A stretch of DNA of 15,391 nucleotides from Candidatus Bipolaricaulota bacterium (GCA_018399865.1 JAGYNL010000160.1:1-15391), one strand, 5' to 3'; counted from the first letter of the stretch, positions 8,805 to 15,300 are shown. Numbers and translations: made by a program. The notes: a model not told the origin generated them from the letters alone.

Positions 8805-9656
8805 TCACTCCTTTAACGCTCCAAGGGTTATGCCTTCGATCAAGTATTTGCGGAAGAAAACGGACAGGAAGACCACAGGCAGCGTCATCAGCGTACCCAA
8901 AGCCATCAACGGCCCCCACTGTATCTCCCTGAACGTCATAAACGTGTACAAGAAAACTGGAAGCATACGGGTATTGCGTCCCGTAAGCACCAAGGCAAAG
9001 AAGAACTCGTTCCAGCACATGATGAATGTAAGGATACCGACAGCAGCAATCCCGGTCGCCGATAGGGGCAATACTATCCGGGTAAGTACCTGCAGGGGGG
9101 TCGCCCCATCAACCAGCGCGCTTTCCTCCAAGGCCACGGGCAGCTCCTTCAAAAAGCCGATTAGTAGCCACACGGCAAGCGGGATGTTCACCGCCACATA
9201 GAGAAGGATTAGTCCCAGTGCGGAGTCATATATGCCCAGCTTGTTGTACATGATATAGAACGGAATAACCACCGCTACAGGCGGAAACATCTTTAGCGAT
9301 AAGATCATGAACGCTAGATCATCCTTGCGCCTCATGCGGAAGCGGGCAAGGCTGTACGCAGCTGGAAAAGACAACAAAAGCACTATCAGGGATGAGGCTA
9401 GAGCCACCAAGGATGAATTGAGGAACATCCTAGCCACTCCTGGCTTGCTGAACACTTCAGCGAAGTTATTCAACGTGGGAGTAAACAGGAGCTTGGGCGG
9501 AGAGCACATCACTGCGGCCGGGGGCTTCAACGCAGTGCTGAATATCCACAGGATAGGGAAGAACGCGATGGCACATAAGCACACCAGTAGAAGCACAAAC
9601 CCCAGGCGATGCAATACAGGATGGCGGCGATTCACATATTGGTCAGACAATCTCAT
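8805..9656 (-). CDS. Sugar ABC transporter permease, MalG type (CUT1)
   Basis: 283-residue integral membrane subunit of a carbohydrate uptake (CUT1) ABC importer. Six membrane segments are apparent, beginning with residues 18-40. The cytoplasmic EAA loop that docks the ATPase is at 177-197 (EESALVDGATP followed by RIVLPLS). The C-terminus (FRKYLIEGITLGALKE) is the typical ending of the MalG group, distinct from MalF. Start: ATG at 9656 is preferred over GTG at 9668 because the GTG lies within the G-rich ribosome site. Its last codons contain the ribosome site of the URO-D-like gene, which starts 5 bases beyond the stop. It forms the channel with the neighbouring MalF-type subunit; the transported sugar is unknown. 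Confidence 0.93.
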   Translation of the reverse strand: MRLSDQYVNRRHPVLHRLGFVLLLVCLCAIAFFPILWIFSTALKPPAAVMCSPPKLLFTPTLNNFAEVFSKPGVARMFLNSSLVALASSLIVLLLSFPAAYSLARFRMRRKDDLAFMILSLKMFPPVAVVIPFYIMYNKLGIYDSALGLILLYVAVNIPLAVWLLIGFLKELPVALEESALVDGATPLQVLTRIVLPLSATGIAAVGILTFIMCWNEFFFALVLTGRNTRMLPVFLYTFMTFREIQWGPLMALGTLMTLPVVFLSVFFRKYLIEGITLGALKE

Positions 9657-9679
9657 AAATATCGCCACCCCCCCCCAGA

Positions 9680-10546
9680 CTAAGCGCGCAGGAGCTGCTC
9701 GCGCGACACTCTTCGCACCCCAGTGATAAACAGAACGATCACAAAGAACAGCATCATCGTCATTGCCGCAGCCCGTCCGAACTTAGTGAACATAAAACCC
9801 GTCCTGTACGCGTATATTGGTAGGGTCTCAGTCGCCCGCCCTGGCCCACCTCGCGTAGTCATGAAAATCTGGGCGAAGGTGTTGTTGAAACAATCCATAG
9901 CCCTGAAAATCACCGCGACAACAATGAAGTTCTTCATCATCGGAAGCGTTATGTAGCGAAAAAGCCCGAGCTTGGATGCCCCATCAACCTGTGCCGCCTC
10001 AACTACGGACCGCGGGATATACTGAAGCCCAGCCATAAGGAGCAAAACCATGAACGGAGTCCATTGCCACACGTCAATCAGAATGATCGAGGGCATGGCA
10101 AGGGAGGCTGTGGTCAGCCAAGCCGGCCCCGAAATCCCAAGCAGGCTAAGCACATGGTTGATCAACCCCAGGCTCGGGTCGTACAACACGCGAAACGCGA
10201 GCCCTATCACTACTGGGGCAACGATCATCGGTAGCAGGATAAACCAAAATACGATGGATTTCCCGCGAAAACTGCGGTTTAGAAAAAGCGCAATGATCAA
10301 CCCCAGCAGCAACTCGACCAGCACCGCGACACATACAAGATACAGGGTGTTCAGAAGTACTTGGTGGAACGTTGGGTCATTCGCCAGGTAGATGTAGTTA
10401 TTGAACCCAACAAACTTGTTTACTCCAAGGCTATAGCTGCTGAAGCTCATCTTCCACGTGTACACCGTCGGAAATATGACAAACGCGACCAGATAAAAAA
10501 CTACCGGAAGCAGAAACAGGTATCTATGCTTTGCAAGTAATGTCAT
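9680..10546 (-). CDS. Sugar ABC transporter permease, MalF type (CUT1)
   Basis: 288-residue inner-membrane subunit paired with the downstream MalG-type permease. Hydrophobic segments run at about 9-30, 63-90, 98-120, 150-173, 205-222 and 258-276. The EAA loop is at about 183-203 (EAAQVDGAS followed by FRYITLP), and the MTTRGGPGRATETLPIYAY segment at 229-247 is the hallmark of MalF-type CUT1 permeases. Start ATG at 10546 follows AGAAGGG. It is the first gene after the hairpin that separates it from the binding-protein gene and ends 23 bases before the MalG-type start. It contains no large periplasmic insertion of the E. coli MalF kind, which is normal for short CUT1 permeases. Confidence 0.93.
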   Translation of the reverse strand: MTLLAKHRYLFLLPVVFYLVAFVIFPTVYTWKMSFSSYSLGVNKFVGFNNYIYLANDPTFHQVLLNTLYLVCVAVLVELLLGLIIALFLNRSFRGKSIVFWFILLPMIVAPVVIGLAFRVLYDPSLGLINHVLSLLGISGPAWLTTASLAMPSIILIDVWQWTPFMVLLLMAGLQYIPRSVVEAAQVDGASKLGLFRYITLPMMKNFIVVAVIFRAMDCFNNTFAQIFMTTRGGPGRATETLPIYAYRTGFMFTKFGRAAAMTMMLFFVIVLFITGVRRVSREQLLRA

Positions 10547-10593
10547 ATCCCTTCTCTCTTCAGCCCATTACCCTGGGACACATCCCAACGAGT

Positions 10594-10620
10594 GGGCCGC
10601 CACTACCACGGTGGCGGCCC
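10594..10620 (-). promoter_or_regulatory. Strong hairpin between binding-protein and permease genes
   Basis: A perfect 10-bp inverted repeat, GGGCCGCCAC (10594-10603) and GTGGCGGCCC (10611-10620), with a 7-base loop, lies 12 bases after the binding-protein stop. In the transcribed minus-strand RNA it is not followed by a U-run, so it is more likely an mRNA-stabilising or partial-termination element that lets the binding protein be made in excess over the permeases, as in the malE-malF gap of enteric bacteria. This role is inferred. Confidence 0.75.
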
Positions 10621-10631
10621 GATTGCTTTTC

Positions 10632-12023
10632 CTAGTAGTATCCAGCTTCCTCTAGTATCCTCTCGATTTGCCGATTAGCCGCCTTGCAGGCGGACGAAGC
10701 GTCTTTGCTTCCTGCAATTACGCTCTCCAGCTCAACACCCATTGTGTCGCCAATCTCCGGCCATTCAGGTAGCCGCGGACGGGCATCCGGATCAGCATAA
10801 TCGGAGTTACTGACCAAAGCAGCCTGCCATTCGGCCATCCACGGATAGGTGTCGTTCAAGGACTCATCGAGAATCACGGACTTGCGGCTCGGAGTCTCCA
10901 TTGGACCCAGTGCCGCTTGGACCTGCTGGCTAGTCACAAACGTGAGGAACAGCCACGCCGCCTGCTGTTTCTCCTGCTCAGCATCCGGATTGATCCCCAA
11001 GAACCAGGAATACGGGGTCATGACCCGACCTGCCGGGCCAGCAGGATTGGGAGCGTAGCCCCATTGTCCAGCGGTCTCGGACTTGTCTGGGTCTTCTGCT
11101 GTAGCGGCGAGAGGCGGGGCATCTATGGTGATGGCGATTGTTCCCATCTGCAAAGCATTGAGGATTTTGCTCCATTCCCAGTTCGCTGCCCCTGGAGGGC
11201 CGTAGTCCTGAATCAGGGACGCGTAGAACTCCACCGCTTCGATAGCCTCATCGGAACCCAATTGTGGCTTCCAGTTATCATCGAACCATTCTCCACCAAA
11301 CGCTTTGAAGAAAGAGGACCAAGAGAAAACATTAAGCCCTGCTCCCCTCAACCCACGTAGAGCGATGCCGTACACCCCATCTTCCGGATGGTGACAGGCA
11401 GCAGCAAACTCCCTAAGCTCTTCCATAGTCGCCGGAGCATGCTCCGGGTCAAGCCCATTTTCAGCAAATAGTTTCTTATTGTAGTAAAGAAGTTGACCGG
11501 ACATGTGCATAGGCAACCCCAAAACGCGATCCTCGAGAGAGCCCATGGCAACAAAATCCACCGGAAAATCGTCCGGCCATCCCATCCACTCCGCATCAGT
11601 CAATGAGCAATCGGTTAGGAACAGGTTAAGATCTTGGAGCCCATTGGCCCGATCATACGCCCGCAGGTACATAGGATCGTACATATAAGCATCGAATATT
11701 CCCGTACCGGTTAGCACGTCGATAGTTGTCTTTTCCCGCAATTGCGCCTCTTCAAACATCGTGTAATCTACATGGATGCCTGTAAGGCTTTCGAACAGCC
11801 CAATGAGCCCGTATTCCTCCCACTTCCAAGTATCAGATTCGCTCTGAAAGGCAACGTAGATACTTGTGCCTTCCGCCTGTCGCCAGTCTATGTTCGCCTC
11901 GCTTACGCGAGCGAGAATCTCTTCGTTCGATATGAGCTGGTCCGCTAATACACCAACAACAAGCACGTTTATGAGTAGCAGCGCCAGCCCCAGGCAAAAT
12001 AACCTTTTCCTACGATGTTCCAT
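10632..12023 (-). CDS. Extracellular sugar-binding protein (ABC family 1)
   Basis: 463-residue periplasmic substrate-binding protein for the adjacent CUT1 permeases. Residues 1-27 form a Sec signal: basic MEHRRKR, a hydrophobic core, and a signal-peptidase-I site V-L-A before Asp28. There is no lipobox cysteine at the cleavage site, suggesting a free periplasmic protein and a diderm host. The mature part has the family 1 layout, including LGLPMHMSGQLLYYNKKLF at 167-185 (the usual hinge segment), FKAFGGEWFDD and YAPNPAGP later on. The ATG at 12023 is chosen because an excellent AAGGAGGT site (complement of 12032-12039) lies 8 bases upstream; a TTG start at 12044 would place that site inside the gene. 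Ligand unknown; family members bind mono- and oligosaccharides, polyols and glycerol phosphates. Confidence 0.93.
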   Translation of the reverse strand: MEHRRKRLFCLGLALLLINVLVVGVLADQLISNEEILARVSEANIDWRQAEGTSIYVAFQSESDTWKWEEYGLIGLFESLTGIHVDYTMFEEAQLREKTTIDVLTGTGIFDAYMYDPMYLRAYDRANGLQDLNLFLTDCSLTDAEWMGWPDDFPVDFVAMGSLEDRVLGLPMHMSGQLLYYNKKLFAENGLDPEHAPATMEELREFAAACHHPEDGVYGIALRGLRGAGLNVFSWSSFFKAFGGEWFDDNWKPQLGSDEAIEAVEFYASLIQDYGPPGAANWEWSKILNALQMGTIAITIDAPPLAATAEDPDKSETAGQWGYAPNPAGPAGRVMTPYSWFLGINPDAEQEKQQAAWLFLTFVTSQQVQAALGPMETPSRKSVILDESLNDTYPWMAEWQAALVSNSDYADPDARPRLPEWPEIGDTMGVELESVIAGSKDASSACKAANRQIERILEEAGYY

Positions 12024-12111
12024 CACAAGATACCTCCTTATCAAACTGCAAACTCTCGCCTTTCTAACCCTTCAATCAAATCTCCTCTGCGCTCGGTTAA
12101 CCACCTCCCCT

Positions 12112-12129
12112 TTGCCCAACAATGGGCAA
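12112..12129 (-). promoter_or_regulatory. Short hairpin after the regulator gene
   Basis: Perfect 7-bp inverted repeat TTGCCCA / TGGGCAA with a 4-base loop, 9 bases beyond the regulator stop and 88 bases before the binding-protein start. It is not followed by a U-run on the minus strand. It may be a weak attenuator or a protein-binding dyad that uncouples low regulator expression from high binding-protein expression. No convincing separate promoter is seen in the remaining gap, so the regulator is assumed to be co-transcribed. Confidence 0.45.
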
Positions 12130-12138
12130 CAATACAAA

Positions 12139-13122
12139 TCAAACATCGGAAGATATATTCTTGGCGCGATTTACCACCGCAGCAGCGGCTGTCCGATCCG
12201 TAATCAGCGTGTCCACCAGGCCCGACCTGAGCGCACCCACTATTGCCTCTGCTTTCTCCGTACCCCCAGCCACAGCAACAAGCTTTCGTACAGCCTTGAG
12301 TTGCTGCCAGGATATGCACATCACATTGCGATCAATGTCCTGGCTTACGATCTGTCCGTGCTCGTCAAAGAAATGCAACAATACATCTCCAACCGCATTC
12401 CTCGCCTTCAAGATATCCAGCTCCTGTGGCGATATGTAGCCAGCGCGGGAGCTTCCCAAAACCCCCCGCATATGGCCGATGCCTACCAGTGCAAGGTCGA
12501 TATTTCCCCATCTAGCCCGCGCTTGGGCAAGCATGTCCTCAATAGCCACCGTCTTACCGGCCAAGTCAGCGGGGTTGAAGTTGCTGGGAAACAAGCAGAA
12601 ATAGCCCTCAGCATCGAGCTTTGTACAGAGTCGTTGCGTTATGAATGCCTCATTACTGCCCAGAGAAGCTGTATGCACCGTCATCCCGGAAAGCTGCACT
12701 ACCACCGCTCCGTGAACCTTGACCTCAGTTCCTAAAGAGTCAACTAAGCCGGCAACGGTCTCTCCGCCACCGACCCCTATCGTCTTGTTGCTTCCAAGTA
12801 AAAAAGAAAAATACGATGCGGCCGCAGCTCCTAAGGATTTCTTAAAATCCCCTACGGCTAACAACTGATCATCTAGAACAACGAATTCACTTACGTGAGG
12901 GAAGTGTCTTTTAAGCTGTCTTTCCAGATCAACGTCACTGGGATGAGGAACAGTCAGCCGGAACTCGATTATGCCCCGCTTGGTCGCCTCACGCAGCATT
13001 CGCGACACTGTCATGACTGATTTGTCGATCTGCTTAGCTATATCTCCCTGGGACATGCCCCGCCGGTAATAAAGGCAGGCTACTCTGGCAAGTTCCCAAG
13101 TTTGGTGATCCAGCCTCATCAT
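12139..13122 (-). CDS. SorC/DeoR-type sugar-responsive transcriptional regulator
   Basis: 327-residue regulator of the SorC family: an N-terminal winged HTH followed by a large sugar-phosphate-binding, tetramerising domain. The HTH is at about 22-46 (RGMSQGDIAKQIDKSVMTVS then RMLREA). The effector domain begins near 70 and shows GVGGGETVAGLVDSL at 116-130, the family's phosphosugar-loop region, and GIGHMRGVLGSS in the middle. Family members are controlled by phosphorylated sugars, which fits a kinase-dependent pathway. Two adjacent ATG codons (13122 and 13119) are possible; neither has a good ribosome site, and the predicted promoter places the RNA start almost at the ATG, so the message may be leaderless. 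First gene of the operon; autoregulation is inferred from dyads over the promoter. Confidence 0.92.
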   Translation of the reverse strand: MMRLDHQTWELARVACLYYRRGMSQGDIAKQIDKSVMTVSRMLREATKRGIIEFRLTVPHPSDVDLERQLKRHFPHVSEFVVLDDQLLAVGDFKKSLGAAAASYFSFLLGSNKTIGVGGGETVAGLVDSLGTEVKVHGAVVVQLSGMTVHTASLGSNEAFITQRLCTKLDAEGYFCLFPSNFNPADLAGKTVAIEDMLAQARARWGNIDLALVGIGHMRGVLGSSRAGYISPQELDILKARNAVGDVLLHFFDEHGQIVSQDIDRNVMCISWQQLKAVRKLVAVAGGTEKAEAIVGALRSGLVDTLITDRTAAAAVVNRAKNISSDV

Positions 13123-13124
13123 GT

Positions 13125-13160
13125 CTTGTTATAAATAACATAAAAAGTTATTTTTGTCAA
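13125..13160 (-). promoter_or_regulatory. Predicted promoter and operator of the sugar operon
   Basis: On the minus strand, TTGACA (complement of 13155-13160), a 17-base spacer and TATTTA (13132-13137) preceded by TG-n form a sigma-70-like promoter with an extended -10. The expected RNA start is about 13125, only a few bases from the regulator ATG. A dyad TGTTAT-AA-ATAACA (13127-13140, plus-strand reading) covers the -10, and a second inverted repeat, AAATAAC (13133-13139) and GTTATTT (13147-13153), fills the spacer. Such placement suits repression by the SorC-type product of the first gene (inference). Confidence 0.6.
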
Positions 13161-13434
13161 GAATCCCCCAAGAAGGGAGAAAAAGCTTTGGAAAAATAGC
13201 TAGAAGCCATGATTTGTTACCGCGCACAAAGCCCAGTTCATACCACGCCGCTTACGGCATTAATCGCACAGCAAAATCGTATGTTCGTGATCCATTCACA
13301 AACAAATATGAAAACAAATATCCCGCTTGCATGTGACTTGTGCACAACAGTCTGTATCTCTTCGTTGCCTCCTACACAATTTGGTGCACGCTAATCCGCA
13401 GAGCTCTCGTCCCACTGCGGCAAGAGCTGATTAA

Positions 13435-13498
13435 AGCTTTGCCCAAGCTTCGTTCTAGCAGCGCGATGGATATCGCGAAGCCTATGAATGGCAAAGCT
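13435..13498. repeat. 64-base nested imperfect dyad
   Basis: Outer arms AGCTTTGCC (13435-13443) and GGCAAAGCT (13490-13498) match over 9 bp. Inside are GCTTCG (13447-13452) with CGAAGC (13476-13481), and a compact hairpin CGCGAT-GGAT-ATCGCG (13462-13477) that partly competes with the middle arms. It could be a structured RNA, a cruciform or a remnant of a small mobile repeat. It is not followed by a T-run. Confidence 0.5.
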
Positions 13499-13795
13499 GC
13501 AAGAAATGTGCCTATGCAGCATCAAGTCCTGGAGTCATGCGTCAAACGTAAATGCGCTTTGCTTACCGGCAGATTAAATTTAGCTGCATTAATTGATAGA
13601 TGCAAACGATTCATCAAATCAAAGCACCAACTAAGAAGTTCGTATTAGTACCGGTATGGATATCCGATCAGGTTCAACACGCCTTTAAGCTCAATAAAAG
13701 AAATACTACTCACCACACATGCCTTTATAAAAGAGCCAAATCTCTAAACATCCTTGGCACACAGGATAGTTGACATCCAATACGCCATCTTACCT

Positions 13796-13815
13796 TTTTG
13801 ATTCATTTTGATTCA
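13796..13815. repeat. Perfect tandem 10-bp repeat
   Basis: TTTTGATTCA occurs twice head to tail (13796-13805 and 13806-13815). It lies where A+T-rich sequence gives way to G+C-rich sequence, so it may mark an old insertion or deletion junction. A chance duplication is also possible. Confidence 0.55.
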
Positions 13816-14058
13816 GCGGCGACAAGCGCAAAGCAGAAGGTCGGGAAGGGTCTACCATTGGAGTTGCACGAGCACGGGGTACCGCCGTGTTATCACGTCC
13901 GATATCGACCAAGCGAGCCGAGGAGTCAGCCATCGCTCGACCTCTGTGTGCGTCGGCCTAGTAGGCAGCGGTATCATCGACGCAGCTCAGGAATAGCCCA
14001 GCCATTTCGCCACACCCTACGACACCGTTTCGCACACTGCCAGCCCGGCATCCTCGTC

Positions 14059-14260
14059 TCATGACCCAATCGCCTCAGGCACTTCGTCGAAATCCTCACC
14101 CGTCTCAAGCTGCACAAATGGAGAGCCGCTTGGAGGCATCGGCCGTAGAGTTGTGGGAATCACCCTGGAACCGCCATTGGCCAGAGATAAGGTTTGCGCC
14201 CCCGAACTCCCCACAGCTCGCAAATCTCCCAGAGCATCCCCGGTCCGCTCCAGCAAGGTG
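14059..14260 (-). pseudogene. Possible gene remnant downstream of higA
   Basis: Minus-strand open frame after the higA stop, without its own start or ribosome site, ending at a TGA at 14059. It reads LLERTGDALGDLRAVG, then TLSLANGGSRVIPTTLRPMP, then a tail SPFVQLETGEDFDEVPEAIG. The composition is protein-like rather than random, but no family is recognised with certainty. The TLSLANG-SRVI stretch is faintly like a phage terminase motif, which is not enough for a call. It may be a decayed gene end or coding-like repeat sequence. Confidence 0.25.
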
Positions 14261-14281
14261 TTAGGAGGCCATGAGAGTTCC

Positions 14282-14587
14282 TCAGTGAGCTTCGGCGTAG
14301 GTGCGGACCTCTTTCTCGAGCCTCTCGCCCATTTCGTCCTCTTCGACATCGAGATCGTATTGAGCCTGAAGTCCAAGCCAGAACTCCGGTGAGGTGTCGA
14401 AATAGCGAGCAAGGCGAAGGGCCGTGTTGGCAGTCACGCTTCGCTTACGGAGCACAATCTCATTGATCCGGCGCGGATCCACACCGAGATCGAGCGCCAA
14501 GCGATGCTGGCTCAACTTGAGCGGCTTGAGGAATTCTTCTTCGAGCACTTCACCTGGGTGAATCGGTGCCAGCTTTTTCTTCGCCAT
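14282..14587 (-). CDS. higA: HigA-family antitoxin (XRE-type HTH)
   Basis: 101-residue antitoxin of the HigA/VapI group. The N-terminus has the family signature IHPGEVLEEEFLKPLKLSQH at 9-28. The XRE helix-turn-helix runs about 25-48 (SQHRLALDLGVDPRRINEIV), followed by TANTALRLARYFDTSPEFWL at 52-71, another family hallmark, and an acidic C-terminal tail. It binds and neutralises the HigB toxin and represses the shared promoter. ATG at 14587 has GGAGG (complement of 14594-14598) placed 6 bases upstream, immediately next to the higB stop. The toxin-first gene order is the usual one for HigBA. Its G+C-rich codon use differs somewhat from the A+T-richer intergenic sequence to the left, fitting an accessory module. 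Confidence 0.93.
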   Translation of the reverse strand: MAKKKLAPIHPGEVLEEEFLKPLKLSQHRLALDLGVDPRRINEIVLRKRSVTANTALRLARYFDTSPEFWLGLQAQYDLDVEEDEMGERLEKEVRTYAEAH

Positions 14588-14598
14588 TACCCTACCTC

Positions 14599-14880
14599 CT
14601 AGTGATAATCCGTGATCTCGACTTCATAGACATCGTTGTCTCGCCACTCGAAGCACACGCGCCACTGATGGTTGATCCGGATCGAGTGCTGTCCGGCTCG
14701 CTCTCCCTTCAGCTTCTCCAGCCTATTTCCTGGCGGAGAGCGAAGATCCTGGACCGATTTCGCGTTGTCGAGCATCCTGAGCTTCCGCAGGCCAATCTGC
14801 TGCACATCGACCGGGAGCTTCTTGACGAACTCTCGTCGACATACGCGTTCCGTGTCGCGGTCTGCGAAGGATTTGATCAC
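14599..14880 (-). CDS. higB: HigB-family toxin (RelE/ParE superfamily mRNA interferase)
   Basis: 93-residue toxin of the RelE-like HigB family, which cleaves ribosome-bound mRNA. Start is GTG at 14880, giving the family-standard MIKSFADRDTE opening. Visible family segments: KKLPVDVQQIGLRKLRMLDNA at about 20-40 (shown here as KLPVDVQQ then LRKLRMLDNA), DLRSPPGNRLEKLKG at 45-59, and the active-site region HSIRINHQWRVCFEW at 65-79, ending in EVEITDYH. His65 or its neighbours, Arg73 and the terminal Tyr-His are the likely functional residues by family analogy. No key region is missing, so it is probably active. It has no ribosome site; the predicted promoter places the RNA start at the GTG. The gene is followed 11 bases later by its antitoxin. 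Confidence 0.92.
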   Translation of the reverse strand: MIKSFADRDTERVCRREFVKKLPVDVQQIGLRKLRMLDNAKSVQDLRSPPGNRLEKLKGERAGQHSIRINHQWRVCFEWRDNDVYEVEITDYH

Positions 14881-14886
14881 GTGGGA

Positions 14887-14915
14887 ATTGTATAGCGTAG
14901 CTCGCTAAGCGTCAA
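14887..14915 (-). promoter_or_regulatory. higBA promoter with internal dyad
   Basis: On the minus strand, TTGACG (complement of 14910-14915), a 17-base spacer and TACAAT (14887-14892) make a near-consensus sigma-70 promoter. Only six bases separate the -10 from the higB GTG, so the transcript should be leaderless. The spacer holds an inverted repeat TAGCG-TAGCT-CGCTA (14893-14907), a natural candidate for the HigA operator. Confidence 0.65.
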
Positions 14916-15186
14916 GCGCCAAGGTCGGGAAATTGCCCTCATCGGTGGAACTTACCCGCCGCGCGAAGTGCGGTCGGGTCGAGCGATTTGCTAGGCAGCA
15001 CATCATATCGTCTGGTCCCGGTATGTCCATTCGCTAAAATGCAGCTCACATCTCGGCCCGGATTCGGCTGGGTTGCACATTTGAAGGGTTGGGTGCAGGA
15101 ACGGTGAGATGTTATTGAACAGCATTCCCCTTCACACTGATCTCATGCTCTACTACTGAACACGAGTGCGGGTGCCAACTCACATT
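14916..15186. other. Intergenic region with a nested dyad
   Basis: No convincing gene. The main structure is a 65-base dyad, ACATCTC (15048-15054) with GAGATGT (15106-15112), enclosing TGCAC (15074-15078) with GTGCA (15093-15097). Its position between a toxin-antitoxin pair and a transposase-like gene end makes a REP-like or other mobile repeat plausible, but a second copy is not seen in the window. Confidence 0.4.
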
Positions 15187-15300
15187 CTACGAGTCGCCCT
15201 CGACGCGCCGCTTGAGCGCCTGGTTCATCTGATGGTATCACTGCTCCGCCGCTTTGATCATATCGCCCACGGTGGTAGGGTCAAGTCTTGCAATGCAACA
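15187..15300 (-). pseudogene. Broken reading frame after the HTH protein
   Basis: Directly in frame after the TAG of the upstream HTH protein, the minus strand reads CCIARLDPTTVGDMIKAAEQ, a TGA at 15238-15240, then YHQMNQALKRRVEGDS and a stop at 15187-15189. The amphipathic helix-like composition suggests a former coding tail or a separate decayed small gene. No start codon with a ribosome site is seen and no family is recognised. Confidence 0.2.

Larger units (their letters stand above)
13161..14281. other. Long intergenic stretch without a convincing gene
   Basis: No ORF here has a recognisable product plus a ribosome site. The left two thirds (to about 13800) are visibly A+T-rich and hold a 64-base dyad at 13435-13498. 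A perfect 10-bp tandem repeat at 13796-13815 marks a shift to G+C-rich sequence. The rightmost part, 14059-14260, reads as a protein-like minus-strand frame without a start, possibly a gene remnant. Nothing identifiable as an RNA gene or CRISPR was seen. Confidence 0.6.

Noticed and set aside
8800..9018. N-terminal extension of the URO-D-like gene
   Set aside because: It overlaps the MalG-type permease in another frame, and the internal ATG at 8799 has a strong ribosome site and a family-typical N-terminus.
11866..12735. Long 289-codon plus-strand frame
   Set aside because: It is antisense to the binding-protein start, the gap and the SorC regulator, has no ribosome site, and its translation is rich in Ser, Arg, His and Cys without any family motif.
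13340..13648. 102-codon plus-strand frame
   Set aside because: No ribosome site, no recognisable domain, and it runs through the 64-base dyad; more likely non-coding.
13808..14064. Plus-strand frames with an H-E-H-G-V-P-P-x-x-H-V-like stretch
   Set aside because: The stretch faintly recalls DUF4160 proteins, but the frame is short, lacks a ribosome site and the rest shows no family pattern; treated as chance or heavily decayed.
14566..14908. Plus-strand frames of 78-109 codons over higB
   Set aside because: They are shadows of the well-supported HigB toxin on the other strand.
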